DNA from: Viola odorata
Lineage: Eukaryota > Streptophyta > Magnoliopsida > Malpighiales > Violaceae
Direction: 5' to 3'
DNA length: 64,000 nt
Assembly: GCA_963691705.1 (NCBI GenBank)
Contig: OY829546.1
Location: 8,194,001 to 8,258,000, forward strand
The notes under the pieces were generated by a model. It was not told the DNA's origin. It ran no database searches and saw only the letters and a program-made list of their open reading frames with translations. Made by a program: the position numbers and the translations under genes. Below, piece by piece: positions 37,167-46,979 of the stretch; positions within the stretch are counted from its first letter, which is position 1, and each line of letters starts with the position of its first letter.

Positions 37167-39578
37167 TGTAGCGGGGAATATGTTAGAAATGAGAAGGAAG
37201 GAAGAAAGAGTCACCAGAGGCACCGGCGTAAAAAACGACGGTGTCTCCGGGGAGGGAGCTCTCGGCTTTTTCTCTCTTCTATATGTTTTTTATTATTATT
37301 ATTAATTTTTTTGATGGAAGAAATGAAGGGGGGAGCTTCGAGGTTGGTGGTGACGCCTCTGTGCATCCATCTGCCGATGGTTTTAATTGTTTTTCTTTTC
37401 TGTTTTCGTTAGAAAGTCAATTTTATGATTCCTTAACGTTTGCACTGATCTAATTTTGGTCCCTTAAGCTTAAAATGTTAGTCTTTAGTCCCTAATTCTG
37501 TTTGTTTATAGCATTTGATGATTACCTTGAACAAACGAGGAAAAAACTTGGGTACATACGATGTACCCACTATTCAGTACATCATGATCTAAGATGATGA
37601 CACCTACCCAAATAGTGCTAGAATACCACTATTTTTTATCGTTTTCAGTTTTGAGTAGTAATTTACTCGTTCAATTTTATGAGTAATTATCATTTTATTT
37701 TATTTTTATTTCGTGAATTAACCTGATATAAATAGTTATTTTAATCCAAATAATTTGTAAAATTTGGTGTTTTAGTGCTTTAAAAATAATTTCAAAATTT
37801 TGAAAATTTATTGAAATGTCGAATATTTCCATAAATTAAGTAAAATTAGTTTAATGATTTGAAATTAATGAGAGCATTATACAAATAATTTATTTAGTTA
37901 AGCAATTGCTTTTATCCTTTCTTCTCATGAAAGCAATCACTTTTTCTTGATTCTTCCTAAATTGCTTTGGTTTGTGATAAAGATTGCACCACCCAATAAT
38001 ACAAATTAGGCACTAATCTCAATTTATCAATGTTTGGTGGCAAATTTAGTCAACGTCAAAACCATTTTGCCAACAACAAGGCAAAAATCAGTATATCTTT
38101 TTGGGCACATTTTGGCACCCATTGTTTAAGGGCTAAGATATTTTGGTACCCAAATTTAAGAGTTAGTTGAATTGGAACTCAATTTTTATACGTCAGACAC
38201 TTGACGCGTAACATTTGCGCCGTTAGACACTTTGACATCTAAATATCCAACTTTTCATATAACCCCATTATTTTTTCCCGTTATACGTATTACTTTTTTA
38301 AAAATTATAAAAAAGTACATAAAAAATTATAAAAAATCACAAAAATAATTATAAAATAGTAATGTTAAATATGTAATAAAAAATAATTTAAAATAGTATA
38401 ATATAATATGAAAACGAAAAAACATGAAAAGTTAAAAATTGTGGAACATTTAAAAATTCATGACAGTAAAATAAAAAATAAAAAAATTCATTCATTGGAA
38501 TTTCCACTCAGGAAATGTGTAGCAAGTTGAAAATTAATAGGTGTTGAATAATTTTGGATTTTTTTAATATTAAAACTGTGAAAAAAATATTTAATTGGGT
38601 GTTTTTGGACCATTTAGACAAACGTAGGTGCAATTTAAGCAAATATGAAATATAGAGTGCTATTTTAATTTTTGTCTACTTTTAATTGTCTATAATACAT
38701 TTATTAAAAAAAAAAATCATATTAGGAATACAATGTTTATTAATTATTTTTACCTTTTTATGGATTTTTAATTTTTTCACAATTTTCTATTTTCACATTT
38801 TTTCCGTTTTTAAATTATATTCAAAATAATTTTTATCATATACTTATATCTACTGATTTATAAATTTAATAATTTTTTTCTAATTTTTTATATTTTATAA
38901 TTTTTTTAATAGAAAATAATTTTCTAATATATCTAACAGAAAATGAGGGGAAATAAACGGTGTTAGTTGAAAGTTGAGTGTTTGGGGTCAAGTGTCTAAT
39001 GTTGTAAATGTTGGGTGAGAAAGTATTTAACCCCTAAAAGTCACGTCTTTTGAGTTTTATTATTTTTACCAAAAAAATATTTTGATGCCTTCAGTACCTC
39101 GGTTAGTTTTATTAAAAAGAAGCCATTGTTAAACGCTAATCATAGCTTTCTTTCGATATAAAAATAACTAATTAGAGAATTTAAAGTCGAAATTTAACCT
39201 AATTTTATTTTACATGAGTTATAAATGGTCCCTTCTAACATGAAGAACATGTTCGAAGGTAATGATTTTTTTTCAAGAAATTAGTATTTATCTTGGACTC
39301 GATTTGGAATTGCTTTCTACCCATATAATTTGATTTGGATATTGATTTTTGATAATCATGGTTCTATTGATATTTCTTTTCATTTGATTGGTTGAATAAT
39401 ACTATTACAATGAACTATTAATCATTTCACATTTCCCCTTCGGGAAAGCAAAAGCACATGATTAAGGCGAAAAAGAATAGAAGAAAGAAGAACGGTACAA
39501 ATGAAAGGAAAATGGAGATAAGGGGAAGAAAAAGTAAATTGGAGAAAATTGTGGGTAAGAAATAAAAAAGGAGGAAAA
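37167..39578. other. AT-rich spacer with a large foldback
   Basis: The first 150 bases are the palmitoyltransferase leader and promoter. From about 37,500 the DNA is strongly AT-rich and non-coding, and most of 38120-39050 is an inverted-repeat element. The last 150 bases are the displaced 3' flank of laccase B. Confidence 0.55.
38120..39050. repeat. Large degenerate foldback element
   Basis: The left arm (about 38125-38460) and the right arm (about 38740-39050) are inverted relatives. Paired blocks include TTAGACACTT, AACTTT, the TTATTT...CCC stretch, AAAACG(G)AAAAA and AAAATTGTG. Both ends carry a ...GTACCC/...CTCACCC-type block near GGGTTAAATA. No reading frame lies inside. It is probably a non-autonomous DNA transposon; the borders and family are uncertain. 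Confidence 0.55.
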
Positions 39579-39672
39579 TTAACATTTAGGAAGATCGGAG
39601 GGTGGAGGTGGGAGCTTTTGATGGGGCCGTTCTCCATCTTTGACAAGCCAAGCCATCTTCAGGCCCCAGCTG

Positions 39673-39677
39673 GTGTG
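39673..39677. repeat. Target-site duplication GTGTG, left copy
   Basis: GTGTG directly precedes the TG of the left LTR. The same five bases follow the CA end of the right LTR at 44591-44595. Removing one copy and the element restores the laccase reading frame, which proves the borders. Confidence 0.95.
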
Positions 39678-40863
39678 TGATAAACAAGGCCTAGAGGGGG
39701 GTGAATAGGCAATAATAGGAAATAAAAGTTCTAACACAAATGTAAATAATTTGAGTGCGGAAATTAGAATGTAAAAACACAAGTATGTATAGTGGTTCTA
39801 ATTCCTCAATGAATTGTACTCCACTACCTAAGAGTCCTCCTCTTAGGATTTTGAACAACGAACACTTCGTTATTACCTTGAGTTTTTACGGGTTCAACTC
39901 AAACCTTACACCTTGGTTTTTCCGGGCTCAACCAATAAACCTTTCACTTGGTTTTCACGGGATCACCAACAACCTTACACTTGGTTTTTGCGGGCTCAAC
40001 CAACAAACCTTACAATGTGATTTTTACGGGCTCAATCACAACCTATCACAATCAAGATTACTTGACAAGAGAATTGTTAAATAGCAACACAATTGGTGTA
40101 CAAATAAACTATGTATGATTCAATAAATAACACCAATAAATGAACAAGAATACCTCAAAAGAAAGCTTAAACCTTACTTGAAATATGGACACAAGATTGA
40201 GTAAATTCGGATGTGAGAAGCTTGTGTTATGAAAGAATCAAGTTGAAGGTTTTGCAAAAACTCAGATTTTTGGTCTTTTGAAAAGTATGAGAGCTTTCTA
40301 AAATCTTTCTTGTGTTCTAAATGTTCTTGTTATGTTCTAACTCATCTAGGATGAGTATATATAGGTTTTAGATCAGTTATGATCCAGACAAGAAAGTATG
40401 GAGCCAAAAATCCCGTTATAGTGGACAAAATAGCTGTTGGGAAAAACTAGCCGTTGGGCAAAACGCTATGGCGTTTTGAATAACGCTATAGCGTTTTGCT
40501 ACTGAAGTTATTTCGTAACTTCAGAGGCAAAACGCTATGGCGTTTTCACAAACGCTATGGCGTTTTAAGCCTGACGAAAATGCAAAAAACCTTTCCGAAA
40601 TTCATTTTCGCTAAAACCTTTTGACTCAAAAACTCTTGAGGTATTTTGAACATAAATCAAGTGTTAAACTGAATCATACTTACATGATTAGAGTTCTAAT
40701 GTACACTTGATCTTCTAGCTTGTGATATCTTGATTTGTTGCTTCTTTTCTTATTTGCTTGATCACAAACTACACACACTTTAACTTCAAATTGCATTAGT
40801 AATACTAATTAGTTTGTGTGTCTAAAATCATCAAAACAAGAGTAAGTTGCCCTTGGGCTAACA
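39678..40863 (-). repeat. 3' LTR (left on this strand)
   Basis: It is 1186 bp and nearly identical to the other LTR, but with four palindromes instead of five and one fewer hairpin spacer. A G is missing from the run near 39700. Confidence 0.95.
40460..40566. repeat. Palindrome array in the 3' LTR, four copies
   Basis: Copies of AAAACGCTATGGCGTTTT or its TAG variant start near 40460, 40482, 40529 and 40550. One 23-nt hairpin spacer (CTGAAGTTA...TAACTTCAG) separates the second and third. Confidence 0.85.
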
Positions 40864-40880
40864 ATCTCCCCCTTTTTGAT
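40864..40880 (-). other. Polypurine tract of the retrotransposon
   Basis: In element orientation the tract reads AAAAAGGGGGAGAT and directly abuts the TGTTAG start of the 3' LTR. Similar AGGGGGAG runs recur upstream (near 40983, 41040, 41060 and 41118), as seen in some plant Copia elements. Confidence 0.85.
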
Positions 40881-41456
40881 GATGACAACCACAAGCTAAT
40901 TATAAATCATAATTGAACTAGCAATTGAAGTTGAAGTCAAAATGGAGAAAACTTACATCTCCTATCTTTGCCAAAGGAATGCTCCCCCTACATAAAACAT
41001 TAGTTGCACATAGAGCATAGCAAAGATTTAAAGTTTTGCTCCCCCTAAATCTTACCATTCTCCCCTTTGATGTAAGCTTCATTACCAATTGATAAATATC
41101 TTCCCCTTAACTCATTCTCCCCCTTTGTCATTAGCAAAAAGGGTAAAAAAAAAATAGGAGGTCCAATAGATCAAATAAGGAGTAAAGAAAGGAGCAAGCA
41201 AAGATCAAATCCAAAAATACTTTAACAAGTATTAAGATCAAAAAATTATCCAATCCAAAGATAAATATCAACAAAAAAGATAAAGAGAGGATAATCAAAA
41301 TTATACTTGTCGGTTTTCCCTTGGGCTACCAATAGCAAAATTACAAAATAATTTACCAAAAGGGTGAGCATCGATTCATCACCCGACTTGTGCCACGAAT
41401 ACCCTACATATATTTCATTTATCTTCAAGGGGTTTCCGGCACACCTACAAAATAAA

Positions 41457-43295
41457 TCATTTCACTTTTGGTACCCAAATCCGTTTGGGTCCTTCCAAGT
41501 TAGCATATGCACTCTTTTGTGCCCACATTTGTTTTGCATAAACAAGTCCTTTACGAATAAAGCAAAAATATGCTAAATGACCATTCTTATGACAATAATC
41601 ACATTTATACAAAGGTCTATCATGTGATTGATTTGAAGAACTAGCATGGTCACAATTTCTTGTTTTAACAAAAGATGTTTTAAAATTATTCATGCTAGAA
41701 GAGTGATCAAATCCAATACCTCTTCTATCACAATCAGTCTTTTGCTCATTTAAACACTTTTGTTGGCTTTGTGCACTTTGAATAAATTTAGCTAAAGTAG
41801 CTTCAAGAGTTTTAATCTTTTCATTTAAAAGAGCTACTTCTTTACTAGAGTTTGCACAAAGTTCACAACTAGAGTTTTTCTTCCCCTTAGCAATTTCCAA
41901 AGATTTAAGCTCATCTCTAGTATCACCCAAAACATCTCTTAAATCTTCATTGTCATTTTTCAAAAAATCATTTTCCTCTTTCAAGGATATGTTCAAAGAT
42001 TCTAACTTAAGAATATCATTTTTCAAATTTGCTTGATGTTTGGTAAGTTCTATGTATTTTTTACTAATCTCTTCAAACTTAACAAATAGTTCACCGAAAG
42101 CATTTTGCAATTCTTCAAAATTACATTCATCATCGGAATTACAAGAACTTACCTCGTCATCGCTTTCCCCTAGTGCCATAAGGCACACATTTGTACATCC
42201 GTTGAATGAGGTGGAAGTTGATGAAGAACTCCTTTGAGAAGCATCACTTTCTACATTTGCATAGAAACATATGTTTGATATTTCTTCCCCGGATGAGGAT
42301 GTTGACAAATAATCCTTTGACTCCTCATCATCATCATCATCCCAAGTAGTAGCTTTAAGTGCTCTTTTATGATGATTTTTATTGTTGTTTTTATCTCTTG
42401 ACCTTCTCTTTGATTTTTCAAGTCTAGGACATTCACTCTTTACATGTCCTGGCTTTTCACATTCAAAACAAACAACATCATTTCTAAAATCGGATTTAGA
42501 AGAGTTAGAATACTTACTTTTGTAGTTTCTTGAATTTTTCAAGAAATTCTTATAATGCTTATTGAAGAGGGCAAGTGATTCTTCATCTCCTTCCGGAATG
42601 GTGCTTTTGAATGCAATATTGTTGCTCTTGACCTTTTGCACTTCCGGTTCACCCATTTTGAGTTTGTGCTCAAATGCCGTAAGAGAGCCAACAAGTTGAG
42701 AATAGGTAGGTCTCTTTTCAAGCTCATCAAAAATAGAAGTCTTGGCATTCCAAGAGTTAGGTAAAATACTAAGAAGTTTTCTTACCATCTCCTCATCGCT
42801 AGGAGTCCATCCAAGAGTTCCCATAGTATTGCAAATATTTTGAATTCTAGTGCTTAAATCATAAATAGTCTCACCACTCTTCATATCTAGCAATTCATAC
42901 TCACGCTTGAGTGTGTTGAGTCTAATGTTTCTCACTTGAGGAGTACCTTCATGGGCTGTCTCCAAAGTATCCCAAACATCCTTGGACAATTTACAAGCAC
43001 TAACACGGTTAAATTCATTTTGAGAAATTGAGCAAAATAAAACATACCTTGCCTTGTCTTCGCTTTGTTTTCTTGAAACCGATCCAGCTGGCCACCTATC
43101 AAAAGGAAGAGGTTTTGTTGATCCATCTTCAGCCGGAGGTTCCATGGGAGTGACAAATCCATGTAAAACGCAATCTAGCATGATTTGATCTTGTCCACCT
43201 AGGAAGGCTATCATCTTTATCTTCCATTGTAAGTAGTTGTTCCCATCAAGAAATGGTGCACAGTTGAGAGCACAATATAATCCCTCTTGAGCCAT
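41457..43295 (-). CDS. gag: Copia-type Gag polyprotein, ends before the protease region
   Basis: One uninterrupted frame of 612 residues starts at the ATG at 43295. The N-terminal half is a UBN2-type Copia Gag domain (LDGNNYLQWK, KDVWDTLETAHEGT, YELLDMKSGETI, LPNSWNAK). A CCHC zinc knuckle, CFECEKPGHVKSEC, lies near residue 280. A coiled-coil-like acidic segment spans about 400-510. A second CCHC motif, CDYCHKNGHLAYFC, lies near 570. It ends IWVPKVK and a stop, just where the protease domain would begin in an autonomous element. Gag packages the RNA into virus-like particles. The intact frame suggests recent selection for function or very recent insertion. Confidence 0.93.
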   Translation of the reverse strand: MAQEGLYCALNCAPFLDGNNYLQWKIKMIAFLGGQDQIMLDCVLHGFVTPMEPPAEDGSTKPLPFDRWPAGSVSRKQSEDKARYVLFCSISQNEFNRVSACKLSKDVWDTLETAHEGTPQVRNIRLNTLKREYELLDMKSGETIYDLSTRIQNICNTMGTLGWTPSDEEMVRKLLSILPNSWNAKTSIFDELEKRPTYSQLVGSLTAFEHKLKMGEPEVQKVKSNNIAFKSTIPEGDEESLALFNKHYKNFLKNSRNYKSKYSNSSKSDFRNDVVCFECEKPGHVKSECPRLEKSKRRSRDKNNNKNHHKRALKATTWDDDDDEESKDYLSTSSSGEEISNICFYANVESDASQRSSSSTSTSFNGCTNVCLMALGESDDEVSSCNSDDECNFEELQNAFGELFVKFEEISKKYIELTKHQANLKNDILKLESLNISLKEENDFLKNDNEDLRDVLGDTRDELKSLEIAKGKKNSSCELCANSSKEVALLNEKIKTLEATLAKFIQSAQSQQKCLNEQKTDCDRRGIGFDHSSSMNNFKTSFVKTRNCDHASSSNQSHDRPLYKCDYCHKNGHLAYFCFIRKGLVYAKQMWAQKSAYANLEGPKRIWVPKVK

Positions 43296-43334
43296 TTGAT
43301 CTTTTACTTGAGGTGATTAAACCTACAAAACAAG

Positions 43335-43352
43335 TACCTTGCTCCGCTACCA
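43335..43352 (-). other. Primer-binding site of the retrotransposon
   Basis: Two bases inside the 5' LTR the element reads TGGTAGCGGAGC. It matches the usual initiator-methionine tRNA site TGGTATCAGAGC at 10 of 12 positions, so the primer may be tRNA-iMet or another tRNA. Confidence 0.75.
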
Positions 43353-44031
43353 ATTGATAAACAAGGCCTAGAGGGGGGGTGAATAGGCAATAATAGGAAA
43401 TAAAAGTTCTAACACAAATGTAAATAATTTGAGTGCGGAAATTAGAATGTAAAAACACAAGTATGTATAGTGGTTCCAATTCCTCAATGAATTGTACTCC
43501 ACTACCTAAGAGTCCTCCTCTTAGGATTTTGAACAACGAACACTTCGTTATTACCTTGAGTTTTTACGGGTTCAACTCAAACCTTACACCTTGGTTTTTC
43601 CGGGCTCAACCAATAAACCTTTCACTTGGTTTTCACGGGATCACCAACAACCTTACACTTGGTTTTTGCGGGCTCAACCAACAAACCTTACAATGTGATT
43701 TTTACGGGCTCAATCACAACCTATCACAATCAAGATTACTTGACAAGAGAATTGTTAAATAGCAACACAATTGGTGTACAAATAAACTATGTATGATTCA
43801 ATAAATAACACCAATAAATGAACAAGAATACCTCAAAAGAAAGCTTAAACCTTACTTGAAATATGGACACAAGATTGAGTAAATTCGGATGTGAGAAGCT
43901 TGTGTTATGAAAGAATCAAGTTGAAGGTTTTGCAAAAACTCAGATTTTTGGTCTTTTGAAAAGTATGAGAGCTTTCTAAAATCTTTCTTGTGTTCTAAAT
44001 GTTCTTGTTATGTTCTAACTCATCTAGGATG

Positions 44032-44042
44032 AGTATATATAG
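44032..44042 (-). promoter_or_regulatory. TATA box of the 5' LTR
   Basis: In element orientation it reads CCTATATATACTC, about 550 bases from the LTR start and about 95 bases downstream of the palindrome array. This makes the array part of U3. Confidence 0.6.
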
Positions 44043-44137
44043 GTTTTAGATCAGTTATGATCCAGACAAGAAAGTATGGAGCCAAAAATCCCGTTATAGT
44101 GGACAAAATAGCTGTTGGGAAAAACTAGCCGTTGGGC

Positions 44138-44293
44138 AAAACGCTATGGCGTTTTGAATAACGCTATAGCGTTTTGCTACTGAAGTTATTTCGTAACTTC
44201 AGAGGCAAAACGCTATAGCGTTTTGCTCCTGGACGAAATCCTTCGTTCCAGAGGCAAAACGCTATAGCGTTTTCACAAACGCTATGGCGTTTT
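44138..44293. repeat. Palindrome and hairpin array in U3 of the 5' LTR
   Basis: Five copies of an about 18-bp palindrome (AAAACGCTATAGCGTTTT or a one-base variant) start near 44138, 44160, 44207, 44256 and 44277. Between copies 2-3 and 3-4 lie two different 23-nt inverted repeats, each beginning CTG and ending CAG and each followed by AGGC. Confidence 0.9.
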
Positions 44294-45759
44294 AAGCCTG
44301 ACGAAAATGCAAAAAACCTTTCCGAAATTCATTTTCGCTAAAACCTTTTGACTCAAAAACTCTTGAGGTATTTTGAACATAAATCAAGTGTTAAACTGAA
44401 TCATACTTACATGATTAGAGTTCTAATGTACACTTGATCTTCTAGCTTGTGATATCTTGATTTGTTGCTTCTTTTCTTATTTGCTTGATCACAAACTACA
44501 CACACTTTAACTTCAAATTGCATTAGTAATACTAATTAGTTTGTGTGTCTAAAATCATCAAAACAAGAGTAAGTTGCCCTTGGGCTAACAGTGTGTACTT
44601 CCAGGTGGCAGTGCATGAACCAAACTCCTGTTTCACCATAAAAGTACAACAATAAACTAGTTAAGGGAGGAAAATGGAAACTGTTAAAAAATAAGGAGTG
44701 CAATTTGTCTTTTATCTTATTCAATTAAGTAAATAAACGACGGCCTAATATTTGATAGCAACTCTCCATCAAACTTCCAAATTGCAACTGATCATTAATT
44801 ATTTATATCCGCTGTATGTAATTAACTTGGGTTTTAATTTTAATTAATTCTCAAGAAACTCACCTGGATTATCTGCAAGAAAACGAATGGCAACCCACCC
44901 ACCAGAAGGCACACCTACAGTGTTCCTTTCCGCAGGATCAACAAGATTGAATCTTGTAGGGTCTTTTTGGGGGTCAAAATTGCCAAAACCCTGACCAACC
45001 ACAAAGAAATTGAATCCATGGAGGTGAAGTGGGTGGCTTTCTGCAGTAATAATGCACGTGTCCTGCATCACCAGCTCCACACTAGTGTTAAACCTCAAAG
45101 CCACAACCTTTGTACCAGTTCTTGTCATGGTGTTGTTAGGTGGAGTTCCTGTGTAATTAAATTTTACAAATGGGTTTGCAGGAAAATCAGTGGTGAAAAC
45201 ACCCTTTGATCGGTTGAAGAAATGAGATTGAAGGATGGCTGTGGTTGGTTGCACAAATGAGACGTTATTGATTGATGCTGCGAATCTTGTGTTGTTATTG
45301 GGTCCTTGACAGGTTTTGTTTTTCGAGCAGGGGAGTGTTCCTAATCCTACTGTGAAAAGGAATCGCTTTTCGATCTTTTGCGGTACATTAGCTGGGAATT
45401 TCTTTGTGTTTAAGCTGCGGATTTTGCTAGAGAATTTCGTCACGAAATTTGTGTCGTTAACAGCTGGTAGTGATGGTTTTAGAAGAGGAAGTTTCTTGAT
45501 TTTTGAGCTTGGAAGAGAAGGGTTTTGGTATTCAAGAATTCCTGCTGTGGTTGTGTTGTCAAAAGTGCCAGCACCTGTAGCATACGGCCTAGCAGCTATG
45601 AGAAATGTTGCATTAGGAGCTGTAGCTTTTGCCCTGAGCAGAACATTTGTCGTTTGGCCTGGTGTGATGAGTACAATCCTAGTTTTGAAGGGTTTGATGT
45701 AAAGTGCATCGGTTTCGACAACGGTAAGTACGTGGTTCGCAATGCTGAAGAATAACTCA

Positions 45760-45780
45760 TCGTTTAGCGCAGCGTTGATT
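45760..45780 (-). promoter_or_regulatory. Eroded miR397 site in laccase B
   Basis: The INAALND codons are at the same place as in laccase A, but two additional mismatches to miR397 fall where the microRNA 5' region would pair. Regulation by miR397 should be weaker or lost. Confidence 0.5.
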
Positions 45781-46410
45781 AGACGAAGTAAATAAGTTTC
45801 TTTAGGTTTCACCTTTAACTTGAATGTATCTGCATCAAACGTATATAATTAGTCTTATGTTTGAGTCTCATAACTTGCCATAGCATTAATACCTTTAGTT
45901 GAGCAATTATAGAATGGGCCAGGAAGACCATTAATGGTGTAGGCATCAGAGACATTTGGCGCTCCTCCTGTCAATGTGGCTTGGTTGATAACAGCTTCTG
46001 TGTCTGCTTTCCACCATTCCCCTGCAATTTGATAAAACAAAGCGTCAACTTATGATTTGTTTTTGCAAAACTTGAAAAAAAAAATTGGTGGACTGAATTG
46101 ATCATTACCAAAAATGATAGGGACTTCTTTGTTGGGTTGGGGAAATGGGTATGGAACATTTTTCTTGGGGAGGATGACAATGGGCCCATAAATTGTTGCC
46201 CTGAGCCATGAAATATGAGCATGCCAAAACAATGTCCCTCTTTGGCCAGTTAGTGTGAAATTGTATGTATAACTCTGTCCTGTTTGAATTGGACATTGTG
46301 TGATATATGCAGGCCCATCAGCCCATCCACTCCTTAGCTGCCTAACTCCATGCCTGTTCTCAAATTCAGATTACACATTTTATCAAATTGACAAGAGTAG
46401 ATGGCAGCCA

Positions 46411-46600
46411 CCACTTGTGTGGCACTCTGTGAGCCGCTGGATAATATACGCTCATCCAACAGCTCGTAGAGCGTCATCACACAGCTTGTGTCGAAAAGTT
46501 ACAGACCACTTGTGTGGCACTATGTGAGCAGCCGGATAATATACTCTCATCCAACACAGCTCATAGAGCGTCGTCACACAGCTTTTGTCGAAAAGTTAAA
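46411..46600. repeat. Tandem duplication, two 95-base units, in laccase B intron 2
   Basis: The unit beginning CCACTTGTGTGGCACT at 46411 recurs at 46506, and both end with GTCGAAAAGTTA. The copies differ at several positions, so the duplication is older than the retrotransposon insertion. Confidence 0.85.
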
Positions 46601-46979
46601 TAACAGGTCGATGAAAAATAATGATGTTTTCTTACCAATGGATGGAGATGTTGTTTTGGACATGGTTAACCACTTTGATTAAGAGGCGATCACCTTCTCT
46701 TGCTATGATTCTTGGTCCAGGAAACTGTCCATTTACAGTGACAATGCTCTTTGTTTGGCACAATCTTGTCACATTTTGCAGCTTAATCTGTCAAAATAAA
46801 CAACAATTCAAACTAAATTATCATAGATGAACACATAATTAGGTTAATTAATGTAATTAAGTAGAAATTCTTACATCAAACTTGTAATGTCTTGTAATGC
46901 CTCCATTCTTGGCAACTACAATGTCAGGAAAAATGCAGAAAACACACAATGCAATGGCCATAGCCTTCAACAATGTCAT

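Larger units (their letters stand above)
39678..44590 (-). mobile_element. Young gag-only (TR-GAG-like) Copia-type LTR retrotransposon
   Basis: The element is 4913 bp, oriented on the minus strand like its host gene. It has LTRs at 39678-40863 and 43355-44590, TGTTAG...TTATCA LTR ends, a 5-bp GTGTG target duplication, a primer-binding site, a polypurine tract, and one long frame encoding a Copia-type Gag. Protease, integrase, reverse transcriptase and RNase H are all absent, so movement must have used enzymes from a related autonomous element. The two LTRs differ by only a few bases plus one 49-base repeat unit, so insertion is recent. The layout matches the non-autonomous TR-GAG class known in plants. 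Confidence 0.95.
43355..44590 (-). repeat. 5' LTR (right on this strand)
   Basis: It is 1236 bp, 50 bases longer than the other LTR because of one extra 49-base palindrome-hairpin unit and one extra G. Its TATA box lies at 44032-44042. Confidence 0.95.
39579..46979 (-). pseudogene. Laccase B (LAC5/12/13-like), last exon split by a retrotransposon
   Basis: Exons 1-5 (46979-46875, 46787-46636, 46353-46109, 46021-45893, 45829-44864) are intact, with a signal peptide, [13 protein letters not shown] and HPLHLHG. The last exon starts at 44627 with [13 protein letters not shown], is cut at 44591 by a 4.9-kb LTR element, and resumes at 39677 with [10 protein letters not shown], ending DLPKC and a stop at 39579. 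Without the insert the gene would be 576 codons. The predicted product reads 17 residues into the LTR and stops, losing the C-terminal 30 residues including the axial type-1 copper position. The product would have been an apoplastic multicopper phenol oxidase. Exon sizes 2-4 and 6 equal those of laccase A. Confidence 0.92.

Noticed and set aside
39755..40084. 109-residue plus-strand frame, repeated at 43433-43762
   Set aside because: It is an antisense frame inside both LTRs; its duplication reflects the LTRs, not a gene family.
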